Positions 35,459 to 44,948 of a DNA stretch of 64,000 nt are shown here, in pieces. This DNA comes from Elusimicrobiota bacterium (lineage in GTDB: Bacteria > Elusimicrobiota > Elusimicrobia > UBA1565 > UBA9628). Positions within the stretch are counted from its first letter, which is position 1; every line of letters begins with the position of its first letter. Location: positions 62,001 through 126,000 of the forward strand of contig JACPFR010000004.1 in assembly GCA_016182905.1 (NCBI GenBank), given 5' to 3'. The notes under the pieces are model-generated. The model saw only the letters and a list, made by a program, of their open reading frames with translations, made no database searches and was not told where the DNA came from. A program made the position numbers and the translations under genes.

Positions 35459-36957
35459 GCCGCTTGGAGCCCCTGTCGGACGATGGTCCGCAGCCGCTTC
35501 ATATCGAGGTTCCGCCCCACGACGCGCGCGAGGGCGTCGAGCGCCCGTTCCCCCTGATCCCCCGATTTGGCCGCGAGGGGTGAAAGGCCTTTGGCGCGGC
35601 GCAGGCCTTTCAGGAGTTGGCGCCGGAAGGGAGCCGAGTCGAACAGTCCGTGAACGTAGGTCCCCCAAACGTTGCCGTCGAGTGAGGCTGAGCCGTCCTC
35701 GTCGCGGACGCGGCGTCCCTGGCGTTCGACGATCTTCAACAGGGCGTCGCCGCCGCGCCGCGTCGTCCGGCCCATGTGGATCTCGTAGCCGCGGATGTCC
35801 GCCCCGCTCGGGTTATGGGTGCCGCGCACCTCGAAGGTCGCCTTGGTCGAGGAGAAGCGCGTGTCGACGGCAAGCAGTCCGAGGCCGTCTTCCCTCCGCC
35901 GCGCCGACTCCGCCCCGGCGGGATCGAACAGCTTGCGGCCGAGCATCTGGTAGCCGCCGCAGATGCCGGCGACCTGGGCGCCGGCCGCGGCGCAGCGAAG
36001 CACGTAGCGGTCCAGGCCGCGCCGGCGCAGCTCCCGAAGGTCGGCCATCGTGCTTTTCGTACCCGGGATGATCAGCAGATCGGGAAAACGGTTGGCCTGC
36101 GGCTGATCGACGTATCGCAGCGAGACGCCGGGCTCGCGCGACAGCGTCTCGAAATCCGTGTGGTTGGAGATGCGCGGCAAGCGCAGAACCTCGACGAGCA
36201 CTTTCCCGCCGCCGCCGGCGGAGCGCGAGGTCTCGAGCAGCGCCGAGTCCTCCTGGGCGAGCCTCAGGTCCGAGAGGTGAGGAATGACGCCGAGCACGGG
36301 CACGCCCGTGCGCCGCTCGAGCTCCACGAGCCCCGGCTTGAGGATCGAGACGTCCCCCCTGAACTTATTGATCACGAAGCCCTTGACCCGCCGGCGCTCT
36401 TCTTCGGTGAGCAGCTCCATGGTCCCGATCAGCGAGGCGAAGACGCCGCCCTTGTCGATATCGGCGACGAGCAGGACCGGGGCTTGCGCCCAGCTGGCCG
36501 CCGTCATGTTCACGATGTCGAAACGGCGGAGGTTGATCTCGGCCGGGCTTCCGGCGCCCTCCAAGATCACCAGCTCGAATCCGGCCCTTAAGCGGTCCAA
36601 GGCCGCGCGGGCTTCCGGGACGACGCGAGGCTTCAGGCGGTGGTAGCCGCGCGCCGAGACGCTGGCGATCGGCCGCCCTATGAGCAGAACCTGCGAGCGG
36701 CGATCGCTTTGGGGCTTCAGGAGGATCGGGTTCATGTCGACCGACGGCCGCAGGCCGCAGGCGCGGGCCTGCTCCGCCTGTGCCCGGCCGATCTCGCCGC
36801 CTTCCTTGGCGATGGCGGAGTTATTGGACATGTTCTGGGTCTTGAAGGGCGCCACTCGCGCGCCCTCGAGGTGAAACAGGCGGCAAAGCGCGGTAACCAG
36901 CATGCTCTTTCCCACCGAGGAGCCCGTTCCCTGCACCATCAAGGTTTTAGCGGCCAT
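35455..36957 (-). CDS. cobQ: Cobyric acid synthase (CobQ)
   Basis: A 500-residue amidotransferase that amidates four side chains of adenosylcobyrinic a,c-diamide using glutamine and ATP. It has the P-loop GTGSSVGKS (10-18), FKTQNMSNN, and the C-terminal glutaminase with the nucleophile in GICGGYQMLG and His in YVHGLFD. The family usually reads NMSLN; here NMSNN. It overlaps the next upstream gene's stop by 11 bp. Confidence 0.93.
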   Translation of the reverse strand: MAAKTLMVQGTGSSVGKSMLVTALCRLFHLEGARVAPFKTQNMSNNSAIAKEGGEIGRAQAEQARACGLRPSVDMNPILLKPQSDRRSQVLLIGRPIASVSARGYHRLKPRVVPEARAALDRLRAGFELVILEGAGSPAEINLRRFDIVNMTAASWAQAPVLLVADIDKGGVFASLIGTMELLTEEERRRVKGFVINKFRGDVSILKPGLVELERRTGVPVLGVIPHLSDLRLAQEDSALLETSRSAGGGGKVLVEVLRLPRISNHTDFETLSREPGVSLRYVDQPQANRFPDLLIIPGTKSTMADLRELRRRGLDRYVLRCAAAGAQVAGICGGYQMLGRKLFDPAGAESARRREDGLGLLAVDTRFSSTKATFEVRGTHNPSGADIRGYEIHMGRTTRRGGDALLKIVERQGRRVRDEDGSASLDGNVWGTYVHGLFDSAPFRRQLLKGLRRAKGLSPLAAKSGDQGERALDALARVVGRNLDMKRLRTIVRQGLQAA

Positions 36958-38029
36958 GAGCGATGCTCCCCAGCGCCGCGATCAACTTTTTATTCTCAGG
37001 CGCCGTCCTCACGGCAAAGCGCACATGGCGCCCATCCTCGAGCCCGGGGAAATCCTCGCAAGAGCGCAGCAGCAGGCCGCGCGCCAAGGCCTCTGTTTTC
37101 CACCACGACGCGGCGGGACCGGGCTCCGGCACCCGGCACAGCAGGAAGTTCGCATCGGAGGGATAAGGAATGAATCCCAGCTCGGCGAGCGCCGCGGACA
37201 GTGCGGCGCGCAGTCCGGCCACCCGCTCCCGGCTCCGCCGGAGAAATCCGTCCTGGCTCAAGAGCGCGACTCCGGCCGCCTGGGCCAGGGCGTTGACCGA
37301 CCATGGCGGCTGGAAGCGCTTCAGCGCGTCGAGCAGGAACTTGGGCCCGACGGCGTAGCCGACGCGCAGGCCCGGGACGGCGAAGCTCTTGGTCAACGAG
37401 CGCAGCACGAGCAAGCCTTGCCGGGGCGCGCGCGCGGCCCAGGAACGGCCGTCGCCGCCGCGCGAGAACTCAAGGAACGCCTCGTCCAGGATAAGCGTGT
37501 GCTCGCGCGCGCGGCAGACGCGGACCAAGCTCGCCAGCCACGCGGGACGAAGCAGGCGGCCCGTCGGATTGTTGGGATTGGCCGCCCAGACCGCGCAGCG
37601 CCGGCGTCGCGCGATCGCCGACAAGACGGCGGAGGTGTCGAGCGGGAAGCCGCCGTTTGAGCGCGCATGAATGAAAGACACGGGTGTCTTCTCGATGGCG
37701 CAGGCGGACGCGTACTCGCTGAACGACGGCGACAAGATCAAGGCCGGGCGGCCGCGCAGCGCGCGAGCGGCGAGGTGGATGAGTTCCGCGGCGCCGTTGC
37801 CGGGAAGTATCTCGTCGGGCCGCACGCGATGGCGGTCCGCGGCGGCGCGCCGGAAGTCGCCGCAATGCGGATCGGGATAGCGGCCGATATCGCGCAGCGC
37901 GGCTTCGAGGGCCTTGCCGGCGGCGCGGGGCAAGCCGAACGGATTGATGTTGGCGCTGAAATCCGTGAAGGCGCGCGGGGGACGCTTCGTCCGCAGCGCG
38001 GCGCCGGCCCAATCGCCGCCGTGGCTCAT
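36947..38029 (-). CDS. cobD: L-threonine-O-3-phosphate decarboxylase-type aminotransferase
   Basis: A 360-residue PLP enzyme of the CobC/CobD group that makes (R)-1-amino-2-propanol phosphate for the nucleotide loop. It has DFSANINPFGLP near the N-terminus, NPNNPTG, LDEAF and the PLP lysine in SLTKSFAVPGLRVGY. Histidinol-phosphate aminotransferase is similar, but the start motif and operon favour CobD. The ATG overlaps the cobS stop. Confidence 0.88.
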   Translation of the reverse strand: MSHGGDWAGAALRTKRPPRAFTDFSANINPFGLPRAAGKALEAALRDIGRYPDPHCGDFRRAAADRHRVRPDEILPGNGAAELIHLAARALRGRPALILSPSFSEYASACAIEKTPVSFIHARSNGGFPLDTSAVLSAIARRRRCAVWAANPNNPTGRLLRPAWLASLVRVCRAREHTLILDEAFLEFSRGGDGRSWAARAPRQGLLVLRSLTKSFAVPGLRVGYAVGPKFLLDALKRFQPPWSVNALAQAAGVALLSQDGFLRRSRERVAGLRAALSAALAELGFIPYPSDANFLLCRVPEPGPAASWWKTEALARGLLLRSCEDFPGLEDGRHVRFAVRTAPENKKLIAALGSIAHGR

Positions 38030-38784
38030 GAGACGGCCCCTGATTGAAAGGCGAAGACGCCCAAAACGAGGAGCTCGACGAGCTCGCACGCGGCGCCCAA
38101 CGTGTCGCCCGTCATCCCGCCGATGCGGGCCTCGACGCGCCGGCGATACAGTTCAGCCGCGGCGACCGTGAGCAGGAACGATATCGCGCCGCGCCCGGGC
38201 GAGACGGCAACGGCGATCACCAGCGCGGCGGCGGCGACGAGACACGTCGTGCCGGCCGCGACCCGGCCGATATAAGGGCTTCCCGTCCCGCTCCCGGAAC
38301 GCGCATACGTCGAGCGATAGCAGAGCCAGACCATTGCCGCGCGCGACAGCGCTCCCGCCGCGACGAGAGCCGGCAGCGCCGCGGCCGCGCCCAGGCCGGA
38401 GAGCAAAGCGAACTTGCCGAGAAGCGCGCAGCCCACGCCCACGACGGCCATGGCCCCGGAGCGGCTGTCCTTCATCACGGCCAAGATGCGCTCGCGGTCA
38501 CCGTTTCCGTAGAAGCCGTCGCACACGTCGGCCAAGCCGTCGAGATGCAGGGCTCCGGAGGCCGCGGCCAGCGCCGCCACGGCCGCCGCCGCCGCGATCG
38601 GAGCCGGGAAAAAAGCGGCGCAAGCCATGCCCGCCGCTCCCGCAAGCGCTCCCACCAAGGCGCCGAGGAAGGGATAGAACTTCATCGAGCCTGGCAGGTC
38701 GCCTTCGGCCAGGCGGGATGGGCTCGGCACGGGCAGGACCGTCAGGAACTGCAGGGCCAGAATGGCCTGCCGCAGGGCGCTCAT
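38026..38784 (-). CDS. cobS: Adenosylcobinamide-GDP ribazoletransferase
   Basis: A 252-residue polytopic membrane protein that joins activated cobinamide to alpha-ribazole. The metal-binding DGLADVCDGFYG and the following DSRSGAMAVVG are family hallmarks; LQFLTVLPVP at the N-terminus is also typical. The ATGA overlap with tonB links the two. Confidence 0.92.
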   Translation of the reverse strand: MSALRQAILALQFLTVLPVPSPSRLAEGDLPGSMKFYPFLGALVGALAGAAGMACAAFFPAPIAAAAAVAALAAASGALHLDGLADVCDGFYGNGDRERILAVMKDSRSGAMAVVGVGCALLGKFALLSGLGAAAALPALVAAGALSRAAMVWLCYRSTYARSGSGTGSPYIGRVAAGTTCLVAAAALVIAVAVSPGRGAISFLLTVAAAELYRRRVEARIGGMTGDTLGAACELVELLVLGVFAFQSGAVS

Positions 38785-39449
38785 TCGTCCTCCAACGAGA
38801 ATCGGATCGGCATCTTCACCTTGCAGGCCACGGGATTTCCGTCGGCGTCGTACGCCGGCGAGAACACGGCTTGGCGGATTTTGCGCAGGGCCAGCTCGTT
38901 GAGCGCCTCGTCGGCGCCCTGCAGCAGCCGCGCGTCGCGCACGACGCCGATCTCGTCGATGAGCACCGACAGCACGACGCGGCCGTCCTTGCCCCTCTGC
39001 CGCGCGGACTGCGGGTAATCCTTGGTGGTGATGAAATTCGAGATCCAGCGCGGCTGGCGGGCGGCCTGCGAGGCCGGGATGTAGCGCCCTTCGCTCTCGC
39101 CGGTCCCTCCGCCGCCCGTGCCGATCGCCGTGGCCGCGCAAGGTTCGGGGCATGGCGTCGGCTCCTCCGGGGCGACCGGCAGCGGCGCCGGAGCGGCGGG
39201 CGCCGGCGCGGGCGGCGCGCCCTGCTTGGGCGCCGTCCAAAACGGCGCCGCGGCCGCCGCCCGCCCGCCGCCGGGATTCGGAGTCCGCATGGCGGCCAGG
39301 GAGAGATCGAGCTCGGCGACGATGGCCGGCGGCGCGCGGCGCGCCAAGGCGTACGACAGGCCCGCGAACGTCCCGGCGTGCGCCAAAGCGGAGGCGAGCA
39401 CGCCTCCTCCCACGCCGCCGATCACCCAGTTGCGGACGCGCGACCTCAT
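38781..39449 (-). CDS. tonB: TonB energy-transducing protein
   Basis: A 222-residue TonB. One N-terminal membrane segment (about 8-35) leads to a Pro/Ala-rich periplasmic spacer (about 65-105) and the C-terminal TonB domain (about 130-220) with YPQSARQRGKDGRVVLSVLI. It would energise the BtuB receiver encoded in the same operon. Overlaps exbD by 4 bp. Confidence 0.9.
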   Translation of the reverse strand: MRSRVRNWVIGGVGGGVLASALAHAGTFAGLSYALARRAPPAIVAELDLSLAAMRTPNPGGGRAAAAAPFWTAPKQGAPPAPAPAAPAPLPVAPEEPTPCPEPCAATAIGTGGGGTGESEGRYIPASQAARQPRWISNFITTKDYPQSARQRGKDGRVVLSVLIDEIGVVRDARLLQGADEALNELALRKIRQAVFSPAYDADGNPVACKVKMPIRFSLEDE

Positions 39450-39847
39450 CGTTCGGAGGCCAGAGCCACTCGGGTCACGCCCGCCTGCTTGATCGCGTCG
39501 AGCATCCCGACGACTTGCCGGTAAGGCAGCCCGCCATCCGCCGCGAGCGTGACGCGCACGCCCGCATCGCGCTTCGCCTCGCGCGCGAGGTTCGCCTTGA
39601 GGGCGTTCAGATCGACCGTCTGGCCCATCAGCTGCAGCGTTCCGGCTCTGTCGGCGGAGACCATGAGGCTCGCCGACGCGGGCGCCTCCGCCGTCGCCGC
39701 CTTCGGCAGGTTGATCTTGAGGCCCGACTCCGTGACGAAATGCGCCGTCACCATGAACACGATGAGAAGCACGAGCATGATGTCGACGAGCGGAGTGACG
39801 TTGATCCCCGTCACCATGCCGTCGTCGGCCGTCTCCATGGCGCTCAT
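39446..39847 (-). CDS. exbD: ExbD proton-channel subunit
   Basis: A 133-residue protein with the single membrane helix and the functional Asp in NVTPLVDIMLVLLIVFMV, and a periplasmic domain. It forms the TonB-energising motor with ExbB. The start at 39847 overlaps the exbB stop. Confidence 0.92.
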   Translation of the reverse strand: MSAMETADDGMVTGINVTPLVDIMLVLLIVFMVTAHFVTESGLKINLPKAATAEAPASASLMVSADRAGTLQLMGQTVDLNALKANLAREAKRDAGVRVTLAADGGLPYRQVVGMLDAIKQAGVTRVALASER

Positions 39848-40476
39848 TCGGCCGCGGCCTCCCTCTCGGCCTTCAGATGGACGAGAAGCAGATGGATCAA
39901 GCTCTGCGCGTTGACGCATTTCCTCTTCAAGCGCGTTTGGAACGCGTTGTTGGCGGCGACGGCCGGAATGGCCACGAGAATGCCGAACGCGGTCGCGACC
40001 AGCGCCGAGGATATCCCGGCCATGACGACGGCCGCTCCCGAGCCCCCGGTCATAGCCAGGTCGTTGAAGGCCTTGATCACGCCCAGCACCGTTCCAAAGA
40101 GTCCGATGAAGGGCGCGTTGTTGCCGAGCGTTCCCAGGACGATCAGATTTTTTTCGAGCCGCGCTCGCTCGAGGATGAGCCGCGACGTCATGGCCTCCCC
40201 TACCGAAGCGGGACCTTTCGAAATGTTCAAGATTCCGGCGGCGGCCACGCGCGCTTCCAGCGAAGTGTCCAATACCGACAGCCGCGCCCCGGCCCAATCG
40301 CCGGCCTCCAACTGCCGCGACAGCGCTTCGAGCAATGCCGGGAAGTCGGCATCGTCGCGCCGGAACACCCGCCATCTCTCGATAATGACGCCGAGCGAGC
40401 CGACACTCGCCGCGACGAGCAGCCAAAGCACCCAGACATCTCCAGCCAGCGCCAGCTTCTTGAACAATTCAATCAT
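39844..40476 (-). CDS. exbB: ExbB/TolQ-type proton-channel subunit
   Basis: A 210-residue membrane protein with three membrane segments. The conserved [19 protein letters not shown] and [20 protein letters not shown] match ExbB. With ExbD and TonB it completes a dedicated B12-uptake motor. It overlaps the CbiE-fusion stop by 4 bp. Confidence 0.92.
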   Translation of the reverse strand: MIELFKKLALAGDVWVLWLLVAASVGSLGVIIERWRVFRRDDADFPALLEALSRQLEAGDWAGARLSVLDTSLEARVAAAGILNISKGPASVGEAMTSRLILERARLEKNLIVLGTLGNNAPFIGLFGTVLGVIKAFNDLAMTGGSGAAVVMAGISSALVATAFGILVAIPAVAANNAFQTRLKRKCVNAQSLIHLLLVHLKAEREAAAE

Positions 40477-41726
40477 GACTCGCGGCCCTCGCCAAGGTAG
40501 TCCTTCCTCAACGTCTTCCAGAGGTCCAAACGCGACCAGTCCGGTTCCTTGAGCTTGCGTAGATCGTCGCCCCGGAACGGGTTGGGAAGGAATACGGTGA
40601 TCATCTGCTCACCTCGGCCGTTCCAGAAGCGCAGGCCCCAGCTCTGCGGTGAGCCGGCAGTGTCCGTGGTCTTGAAGAAGGCGGCCTTAGTCACCCGTCT
40701 TTGGCGGGCGATCTCCGTGAGATTCTCCTTGGATTCAGGATGATGGGCGGTCTTCCCCTTGTACTCTCCTACGCACAGATGGAAGTGCCAAGGGCCCGCG
40801 TCCACGGTGAGATATCCGTCGAGGAAGCTGACCCGCGGCTTCTCGGTCAAGACGAGCTCGAAGACGGCGCCGGGGAGGCAGGGCCCGAACCGCAGGTGGT
40901 TCCAGTGAATCTCGAACAGCTCCTTGAACAGGCTTTCCTGGGCTTGCTGACCGCAGTCCATATACTCATACTCGGTCTTCGTGCCGTCGAGGGCCTCTTC
41001 CGTCTTGACGTCAGGGGCTTCCCGCGTCCTTGCCGCGATTTGATCTGACATTAGTCGTTCCTCCTGTCTGCGGATCAGCATGATGCTCATATGGGAACAT
41101 TCGCGGCCGACACACTCGGCGAGCGTGCCGCTCCAGCGCGCCTCGTCGCGGGTCAAGCTCTCCCACACCTCGGTCGGGTGCCAGGGCGAGACGCCCCGTT
41201 CCAGCAGGTAGGCCGCAATGTGCCGCGGCATGAAGGAGCGCGCCGCATCCCACGGGCAGGGAATGACGATGGCATTACGCTCGTCGTCGAGCACGCTCAC
41301 CAGATGACGCTTGAAAGGGGCGAGATCGCCGCGGCGGTGAAAGGTGATGAAGGTAGTCTCGTCGAAACACACCCTGGCGCGCGAGGCGAGGACCTGGGCG
41401 GAGGATATTCCGGGCAGCGTCTCAACCTCGTGACCGCAGGCGCGCTCGACCCGTTCCAGGTATTGGAAGCCGCTGAAGTGGACGTCGCCCATGAACACCA
41501 CGACGCAGCGTTTGCCGGCATGGTGTGCCGCTGCCACCCGCGCCAACTGGGCGTCTTGATCTCGGTAGCCCATCGTGACGACCTCCGCCGCAGCCGGGAT
41601 CAGACCGCGCACGATGTTGACCACCGTTTCGAACCCGGCGATGACATCGGCATCTTCGATCAACGCCGCCGCGCGCCGCGTCAAGTATCCGATGTCGCCC
41701 GGCCCTGCGCCGATCGCGATGATCAA
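40473..41726 (-). CDS. CbiE-like methyltransferase fused to an uncharacterised C-terminal domain
   Basis: A 417-residue fusion. Residues 1-225 are a tetrapyrrole methylase of the CbiE type ([29 protein letters not shown]), which methylates C5 (and C15 in some) of precorrins with SAM. Residues 226-417 form a separate conserved-looking domain ([46 protein letters not shown]) that I cannot name. A strong Shine-Dalgarno AGGAGG (41060-41065) lies 8 nt before an in-frame ATG at 41051, so the C-terminal domain may also be made alone (192 residues). CobL proteins carry CbiT at this place; this is not CbiT. The start is TTG, overlapping the previous stop. Confidence 0.8.
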   Translation of the reverse strand: MIIAIGAGPGDIGYLTRRAAALIEDADVIAGFETVVNIVRGLIPAAAEVVTMGYRDQDAQLARVAAAHHAGKRCVVVFMGDVHFSGFQYLERVERACGHEVETLPGISSAQVLASRARVCFDETTFITFHRRGDLAPFKRHLVSVLDDERNAIVIPCPWDAARSFMPRHIAAYLLERGVSPWHPTEVWESLTRDEARWSGTLAECVGRECSHMSIMLIRRQEERLMSDQIAARTREAPDVKTEEALDGTKTEYEYMDCGQQAQESLFKELFEIHWNHLRFGPCLPGAVFELVLTEKPRVSFLDGYLTVDAGPWHFHLCVGEYKGKTAHHPESKENLTEIARQRRVTKAAFFKTTDTAGSPQSWGLRFWNGRGEQMITVFLPNPFRGDDLRKLKEPDWSRLDLWKTLRKDYLGEGRES

Positions 41727-42187
41727 GGCAACGTCCCCGCTGTCGCGGCCCGCCGCGCATAATCAAGAGTTGCGTCCCAGCCAGCTGCGTCCTTGATTTC
41801 GCTATAGACCCGACACCGATTGCCGACTCGCAGGGTCGCGGCCGGCGCGCTTTCGCAGAGCCCGTGGCATTCGGTGGCGGTGACGGCGCACCCGCCGGCG
41901 CCGACGGAGAAGGCCGGATGGGCCGGCCCGAAATCGGAGCGCTCGCGGCAGGGGCCGCTGCGGCAGACGAAGAGCTCGGCGGCCCGGTCGTAAAAGCGTA
42001 CCCGTGCACGCTCGAGCGCCGCCTCGAACTCGGCGTCGGAAAGGAAGAAGCCGTTCTTCTCGAGCCAGCGGCGCCGACTCGGAACCTCCTTGGGCGTCCA
42101 ACGTCCCTTCCACTTGACGACGAAGGCTAAGAGGAGTGTCTCGGCCGTGATCGGGACCTCAAGCGCGGCCTGCTCCGACGCTGTCAT
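41723..42187 (-). CDS. Thioredoxin-like [2Fe-2S] ferredoxin
   Basis: A 154-residue protein. Its second half has four cysteines in the thioredoxin-like ferredoxin arrangement: CRSGPC, then ECHGLC about 30 residues later. That fits a [2Fe-2S] cluster. The first 60 residues are a separate, charged region ([17 protein letters not shown]). Located between btuD and the CbiE fusion, with 4-bp overlaps on both sides, it may supply electrons for cobalt reduction or a ring step; this is inference. Confidence 0.7.
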   Translation of the reverse strand: MTASEQAALEVPITAETLLLAFVVKWKGRWTPKEVPSRRRWLEKNGFFLSDAEFEAALERARVRFYDRAAELFVCRSGPCRERSDFGPAHPAFSVGAGGCAVTATECHGLCESAPAATLRVGNRCRVYSEIKDAAGWDATLDYARRAATAGTLP

Positions 42188-42999
42188 GTGCCCCGCCCCG
42201 CCGGGACTTCGGCCGTATTATGAAGGAACGCCAGTTGCCATGCGCCAAGTATGTCGTGCCACTGCCCGACAGACTTGACGCCGAAGACCTCCTGAACCGT
42301 CTCCGGAGTGAGGACCTCTTCCGGCCGGCCGACGGCGACGATGCGGCCTCGAGACAGCAACGCCAAGCGGTCGCAGTTCCGCGCGGCCAAATTCAGGTCG
42401 TGCAGCACGATCGCCACGCCCCGCGTTTGCCCCAGGCCCCGCACCATATCGAGAAGGGCCATCTCATGGCGGATATCGAGATGCGCCGTGGGTTCATCCA
42501 GAAGCAGGAAATCCGGCTGCTGGGCGACAGCTCGGGCGAGGTGCACGCCTTGGCGCTCTCCTCCGGACATCGCGGTGACCGAGCGTTTCGCCAGATGCCA
42601 AGTATCCGTCCGTTCCATGGCCTGCCGCACGGCCTGGTGGTCTTCCGGTTGGATCGGTTCGAAGCGGCCGCGGAAAGGGTAGCGTCCCATCATCACGACT
42701 TCTTGCGCCGGGAAGGCAAAATCAGCCAGCACGTTTTGAGGAACGAAGGCGATCAGTCGCGCTAGCTCTCTCTTTGAGAAATCGGCCAAATCCCGGGCTC
42801 CAAGGCGGACTCTGCCGAAGGCGGGGTGGATCATCCCCGAAAGGACCCTCAGCAGTGTGCTTTTGCCGGCTCCATTCGGGCCGATAAGACCGGTCACGCC
42901 CGCGGGCGGTATCTCCAGGCAGATGTCCTGCAGAAGATGCTGGCCGCAGATCTCGTAACTGACGTTCTCGAGGGAAAGTCTATCCGCTTTCATCAGCAC
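42184..42999 (-). CDS. btuD: BtuD-like ABC transporter ATPase (cobalamin import)
   Basis: A 271-residue ATPase with Walker A GPNGAGKST, the Q-loop region FVPQNV, signature MSGGERQGVHLARA, Walker B LLLDEPTAHLD and the switch His in VLHDLN. It would pair with BtuC for vitamin B12 import. Start GTG 42999 has AGGAG 7 nt upstream; an ATG at 42993 overlapping the btuC stop (TGATG) is the alternative. Confidence 0.92.
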   Translation of the reverse strand: MLMKADRLSLENVSYEICGQHLLQDICLEIPPAGVTGLIGPNGAGKSTLLRVLSGMIHPAFGRVRLGARDLADFSKRELARLIAFVPQNVLADFAFPAQEVVMMGRYPFRGRFEPIQPEDHQAVRQAMERTDTWHLAKRSVTAMSGGERQGVHLARAVAQQPDFLLLDEPTAHLDIRHEMALLDMVRGLGQTRGVAIVLHDLNLAARNCDRLALLSRGRIVAVGRPEEVLTPETVQEVFGVKSVGQWHDILGAWQLAFLHNTAEVPAGRGT

Positions 43000-44033
43000 C
43001 CAATCTCTCCTCTCTTTTTGAGCAGTAGATAAAGAAAAAACGGTCCGCCGACCATGGCGGTGACGACGCCCAACCTCAATTCCTCGGGAGGAATGGCCAT
43101 CCTACAGAGGAGGTCCGCCGCGGTCAGAAAGGACGCACCAGCCAAAAAGCTCGCCGGAAGAAGGCTGCGATGGTCCGGCCCCAAAACCAGGCGCACCAGA
43201 TGGGGCACGATCAATCCCACGAAAGCCACGCCTCCGCTCACGGCGACCGCCGCTCCGGTGATCAGCGAAGCGAGGGCCAGCAGCCAGCGCTTGGCGTTGC
43301 GGACATCGACGCCGACGTTCTGCGCGCCTTCTTCGCCGAGAAGCATTGCGTTGAGATCGCGCGAGAAGGCGATGGCCACTAGCGACGCGGGAAGGATGAC
43401 GACCGCAGCGATTCGGACATGAGTCCAGCCCTTGAAATCCAGCCCTCCAAGGAGCCAGAACACGATCTGTCGCCCAAGTTCGGCGTTCTTGAGCGACAAG
43501 GACAATACGAGAGAGGTGAGCGAGGAAGCCATGCCGCCGACAGCGATGCCCGACAGCAGCAGCATCGTCATGGAGGTTTTCCCACGCTCCGTGGACAACA
43601 GATAAACCAACAACGAGCAAGTCCACGCGCCCAAAAAGGCGGCCGCCGGCAACGTATAAATCCGATCCGCGGCCCAGCCCATATATAAAGCGATGACGGC
43701 GCCCAAGGCCCCGCCGCCCGTCGCTCCGATGATGCCGGGGTCGGCCATTGGGTTGCGGAAAATCCCCTGCATGATCGCTCCCGCCAAAGCCAAGCCGCCG
43801 CCGACCGTGCAAGCCAAAAGGACACGAGGGAGGCGGACTTCGATGAGGATGATTTCCTGAATTCTTGTCCAATTCGCGGCCCCCAAGAAAGACGATAAAC
43901 GGCTCAGAAGGATCATTACGGTCTTCCTTAGCGGAATGTCGACGCTGCCAAAGGCAGTGCCCGCAACGACAGCGAGGACGATGAGCAGCCCGAGTCCGAC
44001 GAAGACGTAGCGGAGTCTCTTGGGCGGCTTCAT
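42993..44033 (-). CDS. btuC: BtuC-like ABC transporter permease (FecCD family)
   Basis: A 346-residue membrane protein of the FecCD/BtuC family with about ten membrane helices. The family motifs LACTVGGGLALAGAIMQGIF, DPGIIGATGGGALG and GGVAFVGLIVPHLVRLVLG are visible. The start overlaps the btuF stop (ATGA). Confidence 0.93.
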   Translation of the reverse strand: MKPPKRLRYVFVGLGLLIVLAVVAGTAFGSVDIPLRKTVMILLSRLSSFLGAANWTRIQEIILIEVRLPRVLLACTVGGGLALAGAIMQGIFRNPMADPGIIGATGGGALGAVIALYMGWAADRIYTLPAAAFLGAWTCSLLVYLLSTERGKTSMTMLLLSGIAVGGMASSLTSLVLSLSLKNAELGRQIVFWLLGGLDFKGWTHVRIAAVVILPASLVAIAFSRDLNAMLLGEEGAQNVGVDVRNAKRWLLALASLITGAAVAVSGGVAFVGLIVPHLVRLVLGPDHRSLLPASFLAGASFLTAADLLCRMAIPPEELRLGVVTAMVGGPFFLYLLLKKRGEIGC

Positions 44034-44947
44034 GGCGTTGGGAACAGCTCAGGGTGCAGAACACGAGCGGTCTCCTCGACTCCGTCAACGATGAATTGGT
44101 CGACGGCGCCGATGTCTCGTCCCGGCAGTGAATAGACGCGGTGATCGCGTATCGCGCGGATGGTCCGCAGCGCCGGATCGGCGTAGAGTTGCGCCGCCAA
44201 ATCTATTTTTCCGGGCTTATAGACGCTGATGAGTATGACCTCTGGGTCCAGCGCGATCAAACTCTCCATGGAGATCTTCCGGAACCCCGTCTGTCCCGCC
44301 TCGGCCGCGACATTGATCCCGCCCGCGCGGACGATGACCTCATCGAGCGTGGTGCCCGTGCCGGACGTGAACCCTTTGGGGATGTAGTGGATGACTTTGG
44401 GGCGGGAAGCCGCCTTCGCGATCTTTTTTTCGACTAAGGCCAGGCGTTCGTCCATGTGGCCCACGAGCTTTTGGGCCTTCTCTTCGGCACCCACAGCCTC
44501 GCCCACTCGGATGATATTGGCTTGGATATCTCGGATCGAGCTATAGTTCTCCAGCCTCAGAATGGGCAACCCCGCGTCCTGCAGGAGCTTGACGGTCTCG
44601 GCATGGGTATAGCGCGCCACGAAAACTAAGTCGGGGGCGCAGGCGATTATCTGCTCGGCATTCACCGTCAATTTGTGCGGAATGATTTTCGCCCATTCGA
44701 CAATGTGAGAGCTATAGGGGTCCTCGGCGAGCTGTGTGACGGCTTGGATACGACTCTTGTCCACGAGAGCCGAGAGGATATGGTCGACAGCCAGGACCAC
44801 GGAGACGATCCTGCGCGGAGGAGCGGCAAGCGTGATCGCTGGGTCCGTTCCGCTCTGGATCGTGCGCGGGAAGCCGGAGGCGGGAATCGTCCCGGCGAAC
44901 CCCGAAACCGTCGAAGTCGCGAGCAAAACGATAAGCGCCGTTCTCAC
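44030..44947 (-). CDS. btuF: BtuF-like periplasmic cobalamin-binding protein
   Basis: A 305-residue periplasmic-binding-protein fold of the TroA/BtuF type with an N-terminal signal peptide (cut near SGFAG). It has PPRRIVSVVLAVDHILSAL, APDLVFVARYTHAE and a long helix between lobes (residues 150-200). It delivers B12 to BtuCD. Start GTG 44947 lies 1 nt after the btuB stop. Confidence 0.9.
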   Translation of the reverse strand: MRTALIVLLATSTVSGFAGTIPASGFPRTIQSGTDPAITLAAPPRRIVSVVLAVDHILSALVDKSRIQAVTQLAEDPYSSHIVEWAKIIPHKLTVNAEQIIACAPDLVFVARYTHAETVKLLQDAGLPILRLENYSSIRDIQANIIRVGEAVGAEEKAQKLVGHMDERLALVEKKIAKAASRPKVIHYIPKGFTSGTGTTLDEVIVRAGGINVAAEAGQTGFRKISMESLIALDPEVILISVYKPGKIDLAAQLYADPALRTIRAIRDHRVYSLPGRDIGAVDQFIVDGVEETARVLHPELFPTP

Positions 44948-44948
44948 C

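Noticed and set aside
36947-38029. Histidinol-phosphate aminotransferase (HisC)
   Set aside because: The fold is shared, but the N-terminal DFSANINPFG and location between cobQ and cobS fit the CobD decarboxylase.
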